Assembly (NCBI GenBank): GCA_023362775.1
Contig: JALMGJ010000004.1
Span: forward strand, 84,474,298 to 84,538,297
Length of the DNA stretch: 64,000 bases
DNA from: Charina bottae
Lineage: Eukaryota; Chordata; Lepidosauria; Squamata; Charinaidae
Direction: 5' to 3'
The notes under the pieces were generated by a model. It made no database searches and was not told the origin of the DNA. It worked only from the letters and a program-made list of their open reading frames with translations. Positions 22,391 to 34,105 of this stretch are shown here, piece after piece; within the stretch, counting starts at the first letter, position 1; each line of letters begins with the position of its first letter. Made by a program: the position numbers and the translations under genes.

Positions 22391-22405
22391 AACAACAACA
22401 AAATG

Positions 22406-23185
22406 CTGATAACACTGTTCTGATAACTGAAAAGCAAACGAACTGCAAGTTCTAGTAACTGAAATTGAGGAGTGCAGTGAAAAAAAATGCACTATGGTTA
22501 AATATAAAGACTAAACTAATAACAACAAGTACAGCAATCAGCTTTAGAATTAACAATGAAGATAGTGGTGTATAGCTTCTGCCTTTTAGGAGACAGTAAA
22601 GGAACCAGCAGTCAAGAAATACACTGAAGACTAGCACTTCGTAGGTAGCTAGTAAGGTCTTGGAAAAGATATTTTCATGCTGTGACATGTCTGTACCTAC
22701 AATAGGTAAGCCTATTGACCATTTATGTTGTGGTAAAGGCAGAGTTAACTGTTCTTCATGGTTCTTTCCTGGAAGCAGAGACTATAGTAGCATAGTAGCA
22801 GATGAAGAGTATTTTTCTAGTTTATTTTTAAGTATTTTTACTTAAATACTTAAATACTCTTATTTTTAAATAAGAGTATTTTTCTAGTTTATTTCTTTCA
22901 ATTCAATTTCATTCAGTTTCATATATTGCATATGTCTCTTGTGCTATCTGAAACAATCCCAATTGTTATTTGGGATATTTTAATTGTATTCCATTCTGTC
23001 CTCCAAGCAGTTTACTTAGTGGCAGGGTACATTAAAGATTTGTATCAATGGTTCACCCTCCACATTTGCCATGCAACAGTTTTCTGAGATAGCAGCTATT
23101 GCTGATAGTATCTTCTAGTAAATTAATCAATGCCTTATTTAATAAAATGTATTTTCCCATTATTTTAAATCAGGCTTCTTGGTCT
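22406..23185. other. Unassigned AT-rich sequence with a local duplicated hairpin
   Basis: At 22807-22892 the word agagtatttttctagtttat occurs twice, flanking an AT-rich inverted repeat (aagtattt...aaatactt and actcttattt...aaataagagt). Nothing else recognised. Confidence 0.5.
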
Positions 23186-23254
23186 AGTGCTTTCCAGATA
23201 TGTTGGTTTACAATTTACAGTTCCCATCGTGTGGTTATAGTCCAGCATATGGAC

Positions 23255-23330
23255 AGAGTTCCCCGTTGGGGGAGATGGGCAGTCATATAAATTTGAATAA
23301 TAAATACATAAATAAATATGTGAAACTGGA
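23255..23330 (+). mobile_element. CR1/L2-type LINE or SINE 3' tail
   Basis: Contains gttgggggagatgggcagtcatataaatttgaataataaa followed by aaataaata units, the common 3' tail form also found at 42.5 and 44.5 kb. Confidence 0.6.
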
Positions 23331-24940
23331 GTTCTTCTTTTCTTCCTGCTATGGAATCTACAACCATAGATTCAAGTCGAACAATTTATCATGTACCGTT
23401 TTAGGCCTGAGGTAAAAACAGACATAGAGGGTGCAAATTGCAACTGTCTCCTTGTCCCACTTTGGTCTTCCCAGGGCTTTCCTTTTCACACCTCCCTTAT
23501 GCTGTGCTCTAAGGTGAAAAACCCAGCAGTGCAACCAAAGGGTGGCAGCAAAAGGAAAGTCCTGGAAAGATTGAAGGTGGACTGGCTGGTTAGATATGCA
23601 GCACTTCAAACAAAATATATTGGTAGCTGTCCAACTAGCTTGCCTTCCTCCATATTCTACCCTGCCTGCCTGCCTTCCTTTCTCTCTCTCTAATTTATTC
23701 TCTATCAAATAAAATAGCCAAGATTTCACATTTTTAGTGAAATTCTGGCATTATCTATTAGGAATTTAACAGTGAATTAAAAGACAGTTGAAACTAATTT
23801 AAATATTCCACTTATTCCTGCACTTGGATATCTTAAAAATTACAAGGAATATTAATTAGAAATGTTTTGTATTTGAGTTCAGAGCTATGTGTTTCCAAAA
23901 ATCTTGCAATGATTATTTTGAATGTTTCTTATTATTTCCTATGTTTCTGGTAGCCATTTATGGATACTTCCAATAAGAAGACTTACTTCTTATACCTGAC
24001 TTCTTTCAGTATTTTCTTTTACACTGGCCAAAATGATTTAATGTCTCACATATAATAATTACTTTTAAATAAAACATACTTTAATTGACAAATACTATTT
24101 CCCAGTAGTAAACATAATCATATGTTCTAAGCCTTTTTGTTTCATTTCCATTATTTAAATTAGTCTTAAGATTATGAAAAAAGTTGATAATTTGCCTTCC
24201 TTTCTAAGCTGACAATAAATAAGTCTTTCATTTGGTCATTTGGTTAATCAAACATCTCTCCCCCTTCAAAAAAAAGGAAGTAAATTGCTAGCATCCTCCT
24301 GCTTCATGTATTTCCTATATATGCATAGTTTGCAAAACAAAATCAAGAAAATTTGAGAAGGAAGACTGAGTGTAAAAAATATAGACAAATATACTGAAAA
24401 CTCTCAAAAACTTTTCAGTTGTCATGAACCTAAATATTCATAAATATCCAATTCTATACATTATAATTTTAGCATACCAGTACCTTTCCCAGTAGTTATG
24501 ATCATGCCAGCAAGTTCTGATGGAGGCAGGAGAGGAGTGAAGGAACATAAAGCTTGTTCATTAAGCTGTATGATTCACCATGATTTGAATCTAATTGGCT
24601 ATCTGACATTCAAAGATCTGTTTCAATTCAAGTTTGTAATTTGATTTAAGCAGCTTTGAGATTCAAAAATTAATTTAAAAAATGTTCATAGTTTATAAGG
24701 GAGAAATTTCAAAACAACTGAAGTTGCTTCATTCTGAGGCAAAATAAAATGAAAATGACAGGAATGGTGGGCCCTTTGAAAGTCATGAACTCTGCCAAGT
24801 TTCAACTTCATTTTTCCCCCTTTAATATTCCCCTTTTCTTCTTTTAGAGCAGAGATAGAAATGCTGAGGAATAGACAATAGAACAACCTTCAGTGGTTTA
24901 ATACCTAATGAAGAAGAGATAGATAAGTTGGCTGAACCAG
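23331..24940. other. Unassigned sequence, mostly AT-rich
   Basis: About 1.6 kb without a recognised gene or repeat. A GC-richer piece (23390-23700) carries overlapping frames on both strands (100 and 123 codons) with no recognisable domain. Confidence 0.45.
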
Positions 24941-24944
24941 AAAG

Positions 24945-25097
24945 CAAGCTGGGTGACCTTGGGCCAGTCGCTCTCTCTCAGCCCAACTCACCTCACAGGG
25001 TTGTTGTGGGGAAAACAGGAGGAGGAAGGAGTATTTGGTATGTTCGCCGCCTTGAGTTATTTATAAAAAAATAAAGGCGGGATAAAAATTAAATAAA

Positions 25098-25130
<33 letters not shown>
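24945..25130 (+). mobile_element. Sauria-type SINE, 5'-truncated
   Basis: Begins at gctgggtgaccttgggccag and runs through tcacctcacagggttgttgt, ggtatgttcgccgccttgag and aaaggcgggataaaaattaa into (AAAT)n. It lacks the tRNA-like head. Its body is nearly identical to the copy at 21238, so both are fairly young. Confidence 0.9.
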
Positions 25131-25132
<2 letters not shown>

Positions 25133-26297
25133 CCTATTCCAATTTGAAAACCAAATTTTCAAAAATGTTTGTGTGTGTTTAGTTCCTACATTTTTCTAGA
25201 GTGCTTGGGTTTTCTGGGATATCATGAGGACAGGCATAGCTGGATGACAGGCTTGTCCACCTCTGAGAAAAGCACCCTTTCATTACTAGTCTCAGTGAGG
25301 TGCCAGACTGGGCAAGGCAGATTGGAAAACCATTGCTATTTTGGGGCAGAAGCTGAAAAAAAATTACCCTTGACACCCCTTTATGGTATGGTGTAACTTT
25401 ATTGCCTCTGTTTTCTGGGGTGTGAAAAATATTGACAGAACTAATTGTCAAGCTTTGCTTTTCCTGGAAAGCACCTCTTCATCCCTGTCAATACTTAGGT
25501 GCATCAGAGATTGCTTACAGAACTTTGTATTAGAAAGCATCAGAAGCAGGATTACACCATAAAATAAATGCTAGAGTCAGATAGGCTGGCTCAGAGAAAG
25601 TGCCATTTGCTTTCTTAAAATGTTTGGACATTTGGCTCACATTCAGAGCTGGACTCCTATATTTGGCAGAACCAGCACAGAAGTTATATTCCATAGCTGC
25701 AAAAAAGAGTAAAGTTAAGTGCTGGTCATATTAAAGAAATTGATAGCTGAAAAATGAATGAAGCCTGAAATAATATTAACCTTGCCAACATAAACAGAAA
25801 AGTAAATGAAACCAAACCAATATTAACCTTTCCAATCTCTCCAGGAGAGATTCAGTAGGCCACTTACGTCTGTTTCAGAGAACCCATCACAACGCTCAAC
25901 CCCCTCCCCCATAAGTTCTCCTTATATAGAATTCAATATTGTATTTTCTATACGAATCCTCAAAACAGCACATCAATCATCAAATCTCCAAAGTGTTTTA
26001 GAACCCCACTATTTGATCTGTTGCTTTGAAGCAGGTCCCTTCTTCAGTTCAGGAGTCTGCTTTGAAGAGATCACTTAATTGAAGGTCTGCCAACTGAATG
26101 TGAAGCTTCTCACAGCCTATTATGAATACACATTGGGAGTTACAGGAAGGAGATACTGAAACCCCTATTGGGTGGGTTGCAACAATGAATTCCCTTCAGT
26201 GGAAAAATATACCACTTGTATGAGCTGTGTATTCATAGCATATATTTTCTGACAAAGAGAGGACATTTCAAAAGCAGTATCAAATGAAATATGATAG
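25131..26297. other. Unassigned sequence
   Basis: No gene or repeat recognised. Overlapping opposed frames at 25169-25451 have no domain. Confidence 0.5.
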
Positions 26298-26298
26298 A

Positions 26299-26337
<39 letters not shown>
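26298..26337. repeat. (AAT)n microsatellite
   Basis: About thirteen perfect units. The polyasparagine and polytyrosine frames over it are artefacts. Confidence 0.95.
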
Positions 26338-26520
26338 TCGACATTAACAAAATCACCATCAGTCGATTGCAAAAGGCAGCTTTACTTGGAACAGCTTACA
26401 TCCTGCGACGATACCATTAATATTATTAAACAGCAACATCTGCCTATCCCAGGTCCTTGGGAAGGACTTGATAGGTGGACAAAAATGCCAAATCCAGTCT
26501 AAACATCTGGCTGACTGTGC
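26338..26520 (+). mobile_element. Possible LINE 3' fragment (R4/Dong-like?)
   Basis: Reading from the (AAT)n repeat, the frame gives TLTKSPSVDC, and the other frame gives LQKAALLGTAYILRRY, a phrase I associate with the C-terminus of squamate R4/Dong-type LINEs. This is from memory and weak. Confidence 0.3.
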
Positions 26521-28589
26521 AATGAACCATAATGTCACTGAGTTAACACCTGGCAGTGGAATTATATGCAGGTCTAGTGATATGTAGCGATTTCTGAATA
26601 CTATTTACTAATCCATGTTTGAATTTCAGCATCCACAGGGAAAACATCAAGAACAAGAACAACACTGATACAGACTTATATTGCATTTGCAGTCCCCCAC
26701 TTACAATACTATGTGATCAATGGGGGAATTATTATTGCCCATTCTTAACCCAATAGTTTTGTCTGTCTTCTCATTCCCTCCCCCTATATAAAAACAAAGA
26801 AAAGGAAGAGTAAAACTCCAGGTTGGTGCAGATGTACTGGGCGGGGGGGCAGTTTCAGTTTACAGAAAAACCCAGTGGTGTGCAGGAAATAATAGATATG
26901 CTATGTCACAAGTGTGGAATAAAATAACTTCCTCAAAATATGTTGCCAGTATTCTAAGTTGCTTATGTTTGGACAGGACAAAATTCAAAACCACTTAAGT
27001 TCTTTTAATACAGCCTGAAGCTCACAAACAAGTACAAGAGCCTCTACAAAATACTTAGAGTGACCATCCTCTCCCCTCAAAGATCAACATTTGAAGCAAA
27101 CTAAACAAAATGCTGCATGGACAAGCATACATCTTTATATTTATTTCCCAGTTCTTTCTGGTCTTCTTTAGCAGCAGAATCTAGATCAAAATGGCTCTTC
27201 CCTCAGCGACCTATATTTCCATATTCCTAGGGCAATTCCACACTGAAGTCTAGCTGCTTGTCTCCCCTGATGCTATTATGTAACAAATTCCAATCTGGAT
27301 TGCAGTGATTTGGCAGTTTGGCCTCATCTGTGTGTGCAGTTCGGACTACAGCTACCATAGCATCCTGCTTCTTTTCCATCCCATCTTTAAAGGGTCTACT
27401 AGTGCCTGCCTTTTTGGGGTTGTTCCTTCCTCACTAGATTTTGTTTTTCTCTTTGCTTTTTCCAGTATTTGCACACCTGGAGGCCTTCACACCCCATTTC
27501 CACATTTTCTCCTTTGGCACTAGTGCAGACCATTTCTTTTTCCCCATTATTGTACTAACATTGCTCTAACTGTACAGTGATCAAAGCAAAATAAAACAGA
27601 TTGTCCCTTTGTTCCTACATTCCCCTGAAGATGCATAGAAACTTTGTAGCAAGAAAGACTTGATGGTTCAGATTCATAGAAGCAAAGCATTAACACTCCT
27701 TAAAACCTTATAGCTTTGTTCTATATGTGTTGCAAAGTAAAGATGGAAAAGAAGAAAAGGAAAGTGTACCATTACAGTACAGTATGCACACCCTAGGAAG
27801 AAAGGAGAGTACACACACTAGGAGATACAAGGGTGGAATCAGGTTGTGCTAACTGAAGAGGTGGTAGCCAGGACACTTTACTGAGCTGCATGAATATTAC
27901 TGTATATGCAACTATTAGATCAACTGGAAGGAAAAAGAAGAACAAGCTGATGACCAGCTGAGAACATAACACCCCAGCAGATCTGAAATGGTTGTAATAT
28001 GGCAGTGACTAGCTACTAGAGGGGAGGTGGCATTTCAAGTGCTCGAGCTAGTTGGAGCTTGGGATGCTGATAGATTGTATGGAAACCTGATAGACCAACC
28101 CCTTAGAATAGCTTAAGATGTATCAGGATGAAAAACAGTACTTTTAATGCAAAGCTTCAGAATATGGGTGCATTTTTATTGGGCTAGAAATGTATGGAAA
28201 TGACATCGACTTCCTGTACTCAAGAAATGGAGAGTGGCTCATACTGGAAATGGGGCAGTCAGAAATTATGACTCTGGCCTTAGCTAAGGAGATCCTGTAT
28301 GGTAGTATTGCAAAGCTGGTATTTCCCGATTTAGTCTCATTGGTATTCATCAGCAGTCTTACAGAGTTGGAGATTTAATTGCTGATACATTCATAGGGTG
28401 GGAAAAACAGCAGACCCACATATCAGCCTGGTTTGTAGACCTGGATTCAAACAGTCTTAAAGTGGGGCTGCTTGATACTAAGAAGCCTGTTAAGGACACT
28501 AAGTCTGAGACTTTTGTCAAGATCGTTCCTACAAAATAGACATCAAGTTTTTCTTTTTGTAAATCTAATCAAAAATAATTAAATGCCAA
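26521..28589. other. Unassigned sequence
   Basis: About 2 kb with no recognised gene or repeat. The block at 28140-28380 has balanced composition and a 62-68 codon frame on each strand, but no domain. Confidence 0.45.
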
Positions 28590-28972
28590 TTAAATATGCT
28601 GTATGTATTGACACCTTTGAACTTTGGTGTTGGAGAAGACTCCTGAGAATACTGTGGACAGCCAAGAAAGCAAACTGATGGATCATTGAACAAATCAATC
28701 CAGAGTTCTCACTCGAGGCACAAATGACTAGGCTCAAATTATCCTACTTTGGACATGTTGTGCAAAGACCCACCTTTCTGGAAAAGGATTTAATGCTGGG
28801 AAAGATGGATGGAAAAATAAGAATAGGATGACCAGCAGCAAGATGGATGAACTCAGTTTTGGTGGTGATGAGCGCACCATTCGGAGACTTAAATAACAGG
28901 TTAGGGATAGATCATCATGTAGAAAATCTATCTATGTGATTGTTAGGAGTCAAAAATGACTTGACAGCACAT
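28590..28972 (+). mobile_element. RTE-clade LINE 3' fragment, separate subfamily with (AATC)n tail
   Basis: The text 'gacacctttgaactttggtgttggagaagactcctgagaatac' encodes the DTFELWCWRRLLRI-like block of RTE RTs. Then 'cccacctttctggaaaaggatttaatgctgggaaagatgga' matches the 'EKxLMLGKxEG' block. The end is 'gttaggagtcaaaaatgacttgacagcac' followed by (AATC)n, unlike the (AAC)n end of BovB. Many stops. A relative is at 45615-45935. Confidence 0.8.

Positions 28973-29016
<44 letters not shown>
28973..29016. repeat. (AATC)n microsatellite at the RTE 3' end
   Basis: Eleven perfect tandem units, directly at the 3' end of the RTE fragment, suggesting expansion of its tail. Confidence 0.95.
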
Positions 29017-29017
29017 T

Positions 29018-29940
29018 CACCAAAAGTGCCTGGGGAAAGAGCCAGGTCTTAACTGTCTTTCTCAAGGCCTGGAAATTTGGAGCCAACAATACATTGGGGG
29101 AGGTCATTCCAAAGATGAAGGGCTGCCATTGAGAAGGCACACCCTCTGGATCCCACAAGGTGACATTGTTTAAAAAAAAAGGAGCTGGAACTTGTGGAAT
29201 GGGCAGATAGCCTTGGGAGAAGATGGTCCCCCAAATAGCCCAGTCCTGTGCCATGTAGAGCTTTATTGGTGATATGTCTATGAAGGTTCTCAGTCATCCA
29301 GGTGGAATTGTCTGTAGCTTGAATCATGTCAACTGGATTTCTATTTTCTTAGTGGAAACGTTTTGCTCCTTATCCAAGGAGCTTCTTCAGTCTGAGCAAA
29401 GTTGGTAAGGGAATCCTAAATATGTTTCTAGGTAGCTGTGTGACCTTACACCTGGGGGCATGGTTATATTGAGATGTTATTTTAAGTCCTTTTATTATCT
29501 AAAGGAGGTTGATGACGATCCTCCTTTAGATAATAAAAGGACTTAAAATAACATCTCAATATAACCATGTCCCCAGGTGTAAGGTCACACAGCTACCTAG
29601 AAACATATTTAGGATTCCCTTACCAACTTTGCTCAGACTGAAGAAGCTCCTTGGATAAGGAGTGAAACGTTTCCACTAAGAAAATAGAAATCCAGTTGAC
29701 ATGATTCAAGCTACAGTTTATAGGTGATAATTAGCTTAAATTGCACCCAGAAGCCTGTAGGGAGCCAATGTAGCTTGTAGAAGAGGTGTTACATGGCCTT
29801 AACAAGGCATGCCCATAACTACCTGCAGTGTTGCCTTCTGGACTAGTTGAACTTCTGGATGGTTTTCAAGGACAGCCCCATATAGTACTTTGCAATACAG
29901 TAATCCAATGAGGCTCCCCCTGACCCAGGAAAAGGCACAA
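29018..29940 (-). pseudogene. CR1/L2-group LINE, RT C-terminal region, split by a palindromic element
   Basis: The minus-strand frame (29049-29327) contains KALHGTGLGYLGDHLLP and AFSMAALHLWNDLPQ, hallmark blocks of the CR1/L2 RT C-terminus. After the inserted palindrome (29275-29716) the element resumes at 29730 with 'gcacccagaagcctgtagggagccaatgta' and 'agccccatatagtactttgcaatacagtaatcc'. Decayed, with no full frame. Confidence 0.82.
29275..29716 (-). mobile_element. 442-bp palindromic retroposon-like element with 13-bp target-site duplication
   Basis: Arms 29313-29508 and 29520-29715, each 196 bases, are inverse complements with only about three mismatches, around an 11-base loop (ttgatgacgat). 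A 36-base unique tail (29275-29312) adjoins the left arm. Target copies tttattggtgata (29262-29274) and tttataggtgata (29717-29729) flank it, and the host CR1 reads through when it is removed. On the minus strand it starts within a base of tgtagcttgaatcatgtcaa and ends in a tail with ccacctggatgactgagaac, the same ends as the small element at 11953-12074. Each arm carries ctgaaga, a short hairpin (ctccttggataaggag) and gaaacg. No protein is encoded. Penelope-like or fold-back origin is possible. Confidence 0.85.
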
Positions 29941-30378
29941 GTGCTGCACAAGACAAAATTGGGACAAAGGACCTCCTGTTGTTTGAGCAGGAGCTATGAG
30001 CCCTGTAGAACCCCAAATTGTGCACTGAATCTGAGCAGGATAGTCCACAATAAACTAAAATACACACCACACAAACAATTTTCTGCAGATATTACATAAT
30101 CAGTAGACTCCCAACATAATATAGTATAAATGAAAAGGAGCTTCAGACAAGGTTTCTCTTAATTATGTTACATTATATTTAATATTAAACCATGCATTTA
30201 GAATAAAAAAATCTACCTGTTTTGACTGGCTGAATGAATAAGTCTTATGAAAACCACAAAATGCTTCTTATCTTACTAAAACAATTGTACTTCTCTCTCA
30301 TTTTGGGGGAGGGGAGGGGGGCTTTTTTCCATCACTTCCTATGTTATATGAACCCAGGTGGATTGTTTGTTTCTAGGA
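29941..30378. other. Unassigned sequence
   Basis: No gene or repeat recognised beyond the CR1/L2 edge. Confidence 0.5.

Positions 30379-30406
<28 letters not shown>
30379..30406. repeat. (GT)n microsatellite
   Basis: Fourteen perfect units. Confidence 0.95.
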
Positions 30407-30409
<3 letters not shown>

Positions 30410-33400
30410 CCAACCACTTAATGGAGAAATTACTTGAAACCACTCTTGCACACTCTTTGTCAGAACTATTTTCCCTGGTAGGAACTGAAATTTCAAATGA
30501 GCCATAGCAAATAAACCCACAGGAAGCAAAAGTAACACCCCCACCCCCAGGAAAGCACACAATTCTGAGAAAAGAGTTTTAAAGGCTGCTAGACTCACAT
30601 GGCCCATAGATACACATTGTCCACATCCACAGTTCTTCCATTTCCTTGTTCCATCTGCCATCCTGATACAAGTGTATAGAGTGATCTTCAACTATTTTTG
30701 CTTAACGCTTCCACCCATTTGTTCATGACTTCCCTTAGCCTCAATCTATTTGCTGACTCCATTCACCAGCCTGTTTGCCCCCTTATACTCAAACTCTTCT
30801 TGTTTTTGGTATAAATACTTTTCTATATAGAAGACTTTCACAGAAATAAGGATGAACGTAGCTACAAACTACATGTTTACTGTATTCCAGGAAACAGTAG
30901 AGACATAAAATAGATGACAGTTTCTGAGCAAGTGGGAATGTTAGCTCAGAATTTATATCTGGCCATATCTCAAATCTTTCACACACAGTATTCTAGGAGC
31001 TTGCCCACTTAGAAAAGAAAACTTGAGTTTTCCATTATCTCTAACCCTCATAATATCTTCAATAGCAGATCCTCTTGGATATATTTTCTGCATTTCTGCT
31101 CTCCTATTCAGATCAGCTGTGACAGTTCGTTACCTTCTAACAGTCTTTCTATCACATGCCAAGGAAAACATCACAATTCTTTCCAAACTGCTGAGACTCT
31201 GCTTATTTGGTCATTCCCCCATTTCTTTGAATAGTATGCACTCCATCTACTTGTTATAAGAATATATAACTAATACTTTAATTTCCTTGCATTCCTTCTC
31301 CTTCCCAATCTCTTTTCTTTTTGCTCTGTGATTTCTTTAAAAGAAAATATTTATCATGAAAGAATGGTTTATCCTGATCTTTGTAAGTTGCTCCTGGAAT
31401 TTGCTTTGACAGAAGAATCTATTATGTAAAAAAAAAGAATTGTCATGTAATTGTCATGTAATTCAGTAAATGCTCAGAATTAGGACCCATTAAGTTAAAA
31501 GGAATTTACTTCTACAGTTAGAATTGCATCCCAAGTAAGATTTATTTAACAAATATGAAAACAAGAGCAATATTCAGCTTAGAGATATCTCATTTGAAGA
31601 GTTTATTTAAAAAGACAGATATCTTATATTAGAGCCACATTTTTCTACTTGTTTAATCTAATTCCAATGCGTATAATCTAATAAAATTTAATAATATGTT
31701 TATTATGCATTATACCTGTATGTACACATACACACATGACACAAACTAGCCACCACCAGTGCCCCAAAAACTAGTGCAAATAGATAAGCATTAGCTGACT
31801 AAACAACTACTAATTTAATTAAATTAATTTAAACTAATAAAATATTGTCTTTAAATATTCATCGACATATTGTCTTTAAAGTAATACAGTTAAGTATTAT
31901 CTTTATATATGCTTACAGATATTTTTTTGTTACGCATGCTCCTCTCTCCCTATTCCTTTTCTCTTTTGTGTCATACCTTTTATTTTTACTATATGTTGCA
32001 GAATCTATACAAGTATTTTGAGTAGAATGTAGTGAAGAATTATTTAAATACAAACATAAATAGTAGTATATTAAGCATAACATTTGAAGAATATATTAAT
32101 TTATTTAAATAATAAATTATATTTTATATTAATATTGTATATAAAGTTACAATAACTTGTATTTAATAGTATAATGATGTAGTTAAATAATATTATTTTT
32201 ATTTATTTATTCATTTACTTATTTAGATAACCTCCAACAATGAAATAAATTCAGTGAAACTAATTCAACTACTGAGATGGTGGTAGGACATAGATTACCT
32301 AAACCTTTTTCATTCAGAATTCAGGCCTAGGCATAGTATGGAAACAGCATTGGTTGCTCTGGTCAGTGACCTACATCAGGATGTGGACTGGGGGAATACA
32401 TACCTCCCCCCCCCCCAGATCTGATTATAACTCTTCATGGTGGTTGATGCAATCAACAATTCCAGGAATCGTTATTGATTAAGTTGGCATATAAAATAAA
32501 CGAATAAATAAATAAATATATAATATGAATGCATAATCATAAAATTATTCACACCTGCAGAAAACAGTTAGTAATTAAGATGAGAGAAAAAGAAAATTGC
32601 CTTGAGGGGTTTCACTGCATCTTTCCAGCCACTAACAAATACCATCTCCTGGGTTTGTTAAACTGGTGCTTTTTTGTACATGTGCAGTTTGTTCCTTTTA
32701 TTTTAATTATCATGACCTTGGCTCCTGGTTCTGAAAAGGCAGCAAGAATAGTTTGGAGGCCACAGTGAAGAAACAAAATCATCCTGAAATATTGCAACCC
32801 TAGCTTTCTGTACAGTACATACAAATTTCTCCCTCACAATTAGTTTGAAACACAAGACTAACCCACATAAGTACTTTATGTAGACTATTGTTGAACCTGT
32901 ACTGGAAAACATGTAATAGTCCCATGAATTTTAAATGAGTTGGAAAAATATTTACACTTGACATAGAATAGAATTTACATTGTTTAGGCAACTATTTTTA
33001 ATTTAAGCAAGAAACAATTTATCACTTTGCTTTTTTCCTATTCTATCCAACCTCAAACCTTCTCTGCTATGAAGTCTATAACTACCTTTGAGTTTAGATG
33101 TTTTGCGTACAATTAGAAGTTTTAATGCTCTGATGAAATTTGGGGTTCACTTGTATAGTGGCAATGTGGAAGACCATAGTATTTCAAGCAGTTTAAGTGA
33201 CATATTTTGATTTTCTCCCTCACACGGAGAAGATTAGAGTTTATTTAGAGTTATACTGATGTTTAACTGGCTTGTTTTTATTTCTGGTTGGAATGGAGAG
33301 GGAGATAGATTACCCCAAGATTGTTGGTGTAAGCATAAGTCCACTCCTCCAACAGCCACTCCAGCGGCTTGCAATGGGGGTGGGGGAGATAAGAGATTGT

Positions 33401-33577
33401 TGACGTTGGGCACTGGCTTATCTGTAAAGCTTCCCAGGCTCTTGGATGATGTCATAAACAGGTGCTGTGCCCCTGAGAAGTATCCCAGTCAAAGTCAGGC
33501 TGCATGGCCTGACTAAAGCTAGTTGAAACATATACAGTGAGAGGCCTCTATATACTTAGCCTCCATTTGGGTTAAAA
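30407..33577. other. Unassigned AT-rich sequence, the longest stretch without a named repeat
   Basis: About 3.2 kb. It holds short AT-rich runs, a (TTTA)n-like tract near 32195-32225, a C-run at 32404 and an (AAAT)n tract at about 32500-32520. A GC-richer piece at 33240-33530 carries an 85-codon + frame without a recognisable domain. No gene identified. Confidence 0.5.
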
Positions 33578-34105
33578 ATTGAATTATATTAATTAACTAA
33601 TTAATTAGATTTATATAGCTGCCCAACTCACCATAGCCACTATGGGCAGCTACCAACAAATAAAACACCATACAAAATAACACCTCAAAAGCAACTAATA
33701 TACTGTATAAAATTTATAATGATCACCAAGGTAAAAACAGATCTAATAATCTAAAAATATCCTATGGGCTCCAGATAACCTCCCAATGCCTGGGAACATA
33801 TTCAGGTCTTTAAGGCTTTTCAGACATCTGGCAATATTGGGGCCAATCTAATCTTGGGGGTATTCCAAAGGACAGGTGGTGTGTCAGAAAATGATCATCT
33901 TTTGGGTCCCACAGGATGACATTCTTTAATTGTCAGAACCTTCAGCATGCTTTTCCTGCCAGATCTGATGAGACATGTAAAAACAACATGGGAGAGGTAG
34001 TCCCAGAAATAATCCAGCCCCATGCCATGAAGGGCTTTAAATAAGACAACCAGCAGCTTGAATTGTACCTGATAGCATGTTGGAAGCCAGCATATTAGAG
34101 ATTGA
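33578..34105 (-). pseudogene. CR1/L2-group LINE 3' end, minus strand
   Basis: The left edge holds (TTAA)n-like units and 'agctgcccaactcaccatagc', the antisense 3' tail. Further right the minus-strand frame (33895-34215) gives LLVVLFKALHGMGLDYFWDYL, the 'KALHGLGPxYLxD' block of CR1/L2 RT. Decayed. Confidence 0.75.

Larger units (their letters stand above)
19370..22405 (+). mobile_element. Old RTE-clade LINE (BovB-related), split by an L1 tail and a Sauria SINE
   Basis: The start of an RTE endonuclease (GTWNISMNTGKLN... IFGISNLK) is at about 19400. The linker before RT (KEFQRPVRRDKKQYYN) is at about 19670. Degenerate RT follows (19940-20355, 21018-21237, 21490-22390), and the 3' end is gactgaatgaataaacaacaacaaa. 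Most of the endonuclease is deleted. Against the BovB copies at 6.2 and 38 kb, the protein differs at many sites, so this is an older or separate subfamily. Two later insertions split it: L1 at 20356-21004 and SINE at 21238-21482. Confidence 0.85.

Noticed and set aside
23358..23729. A 123-codon minus-strand frame
   Set aside because: It overlaps a 100-codon frame on the other strand. Neither has a recognisable domain, and the composition is ordinary for a GC-richer intergenic piece.
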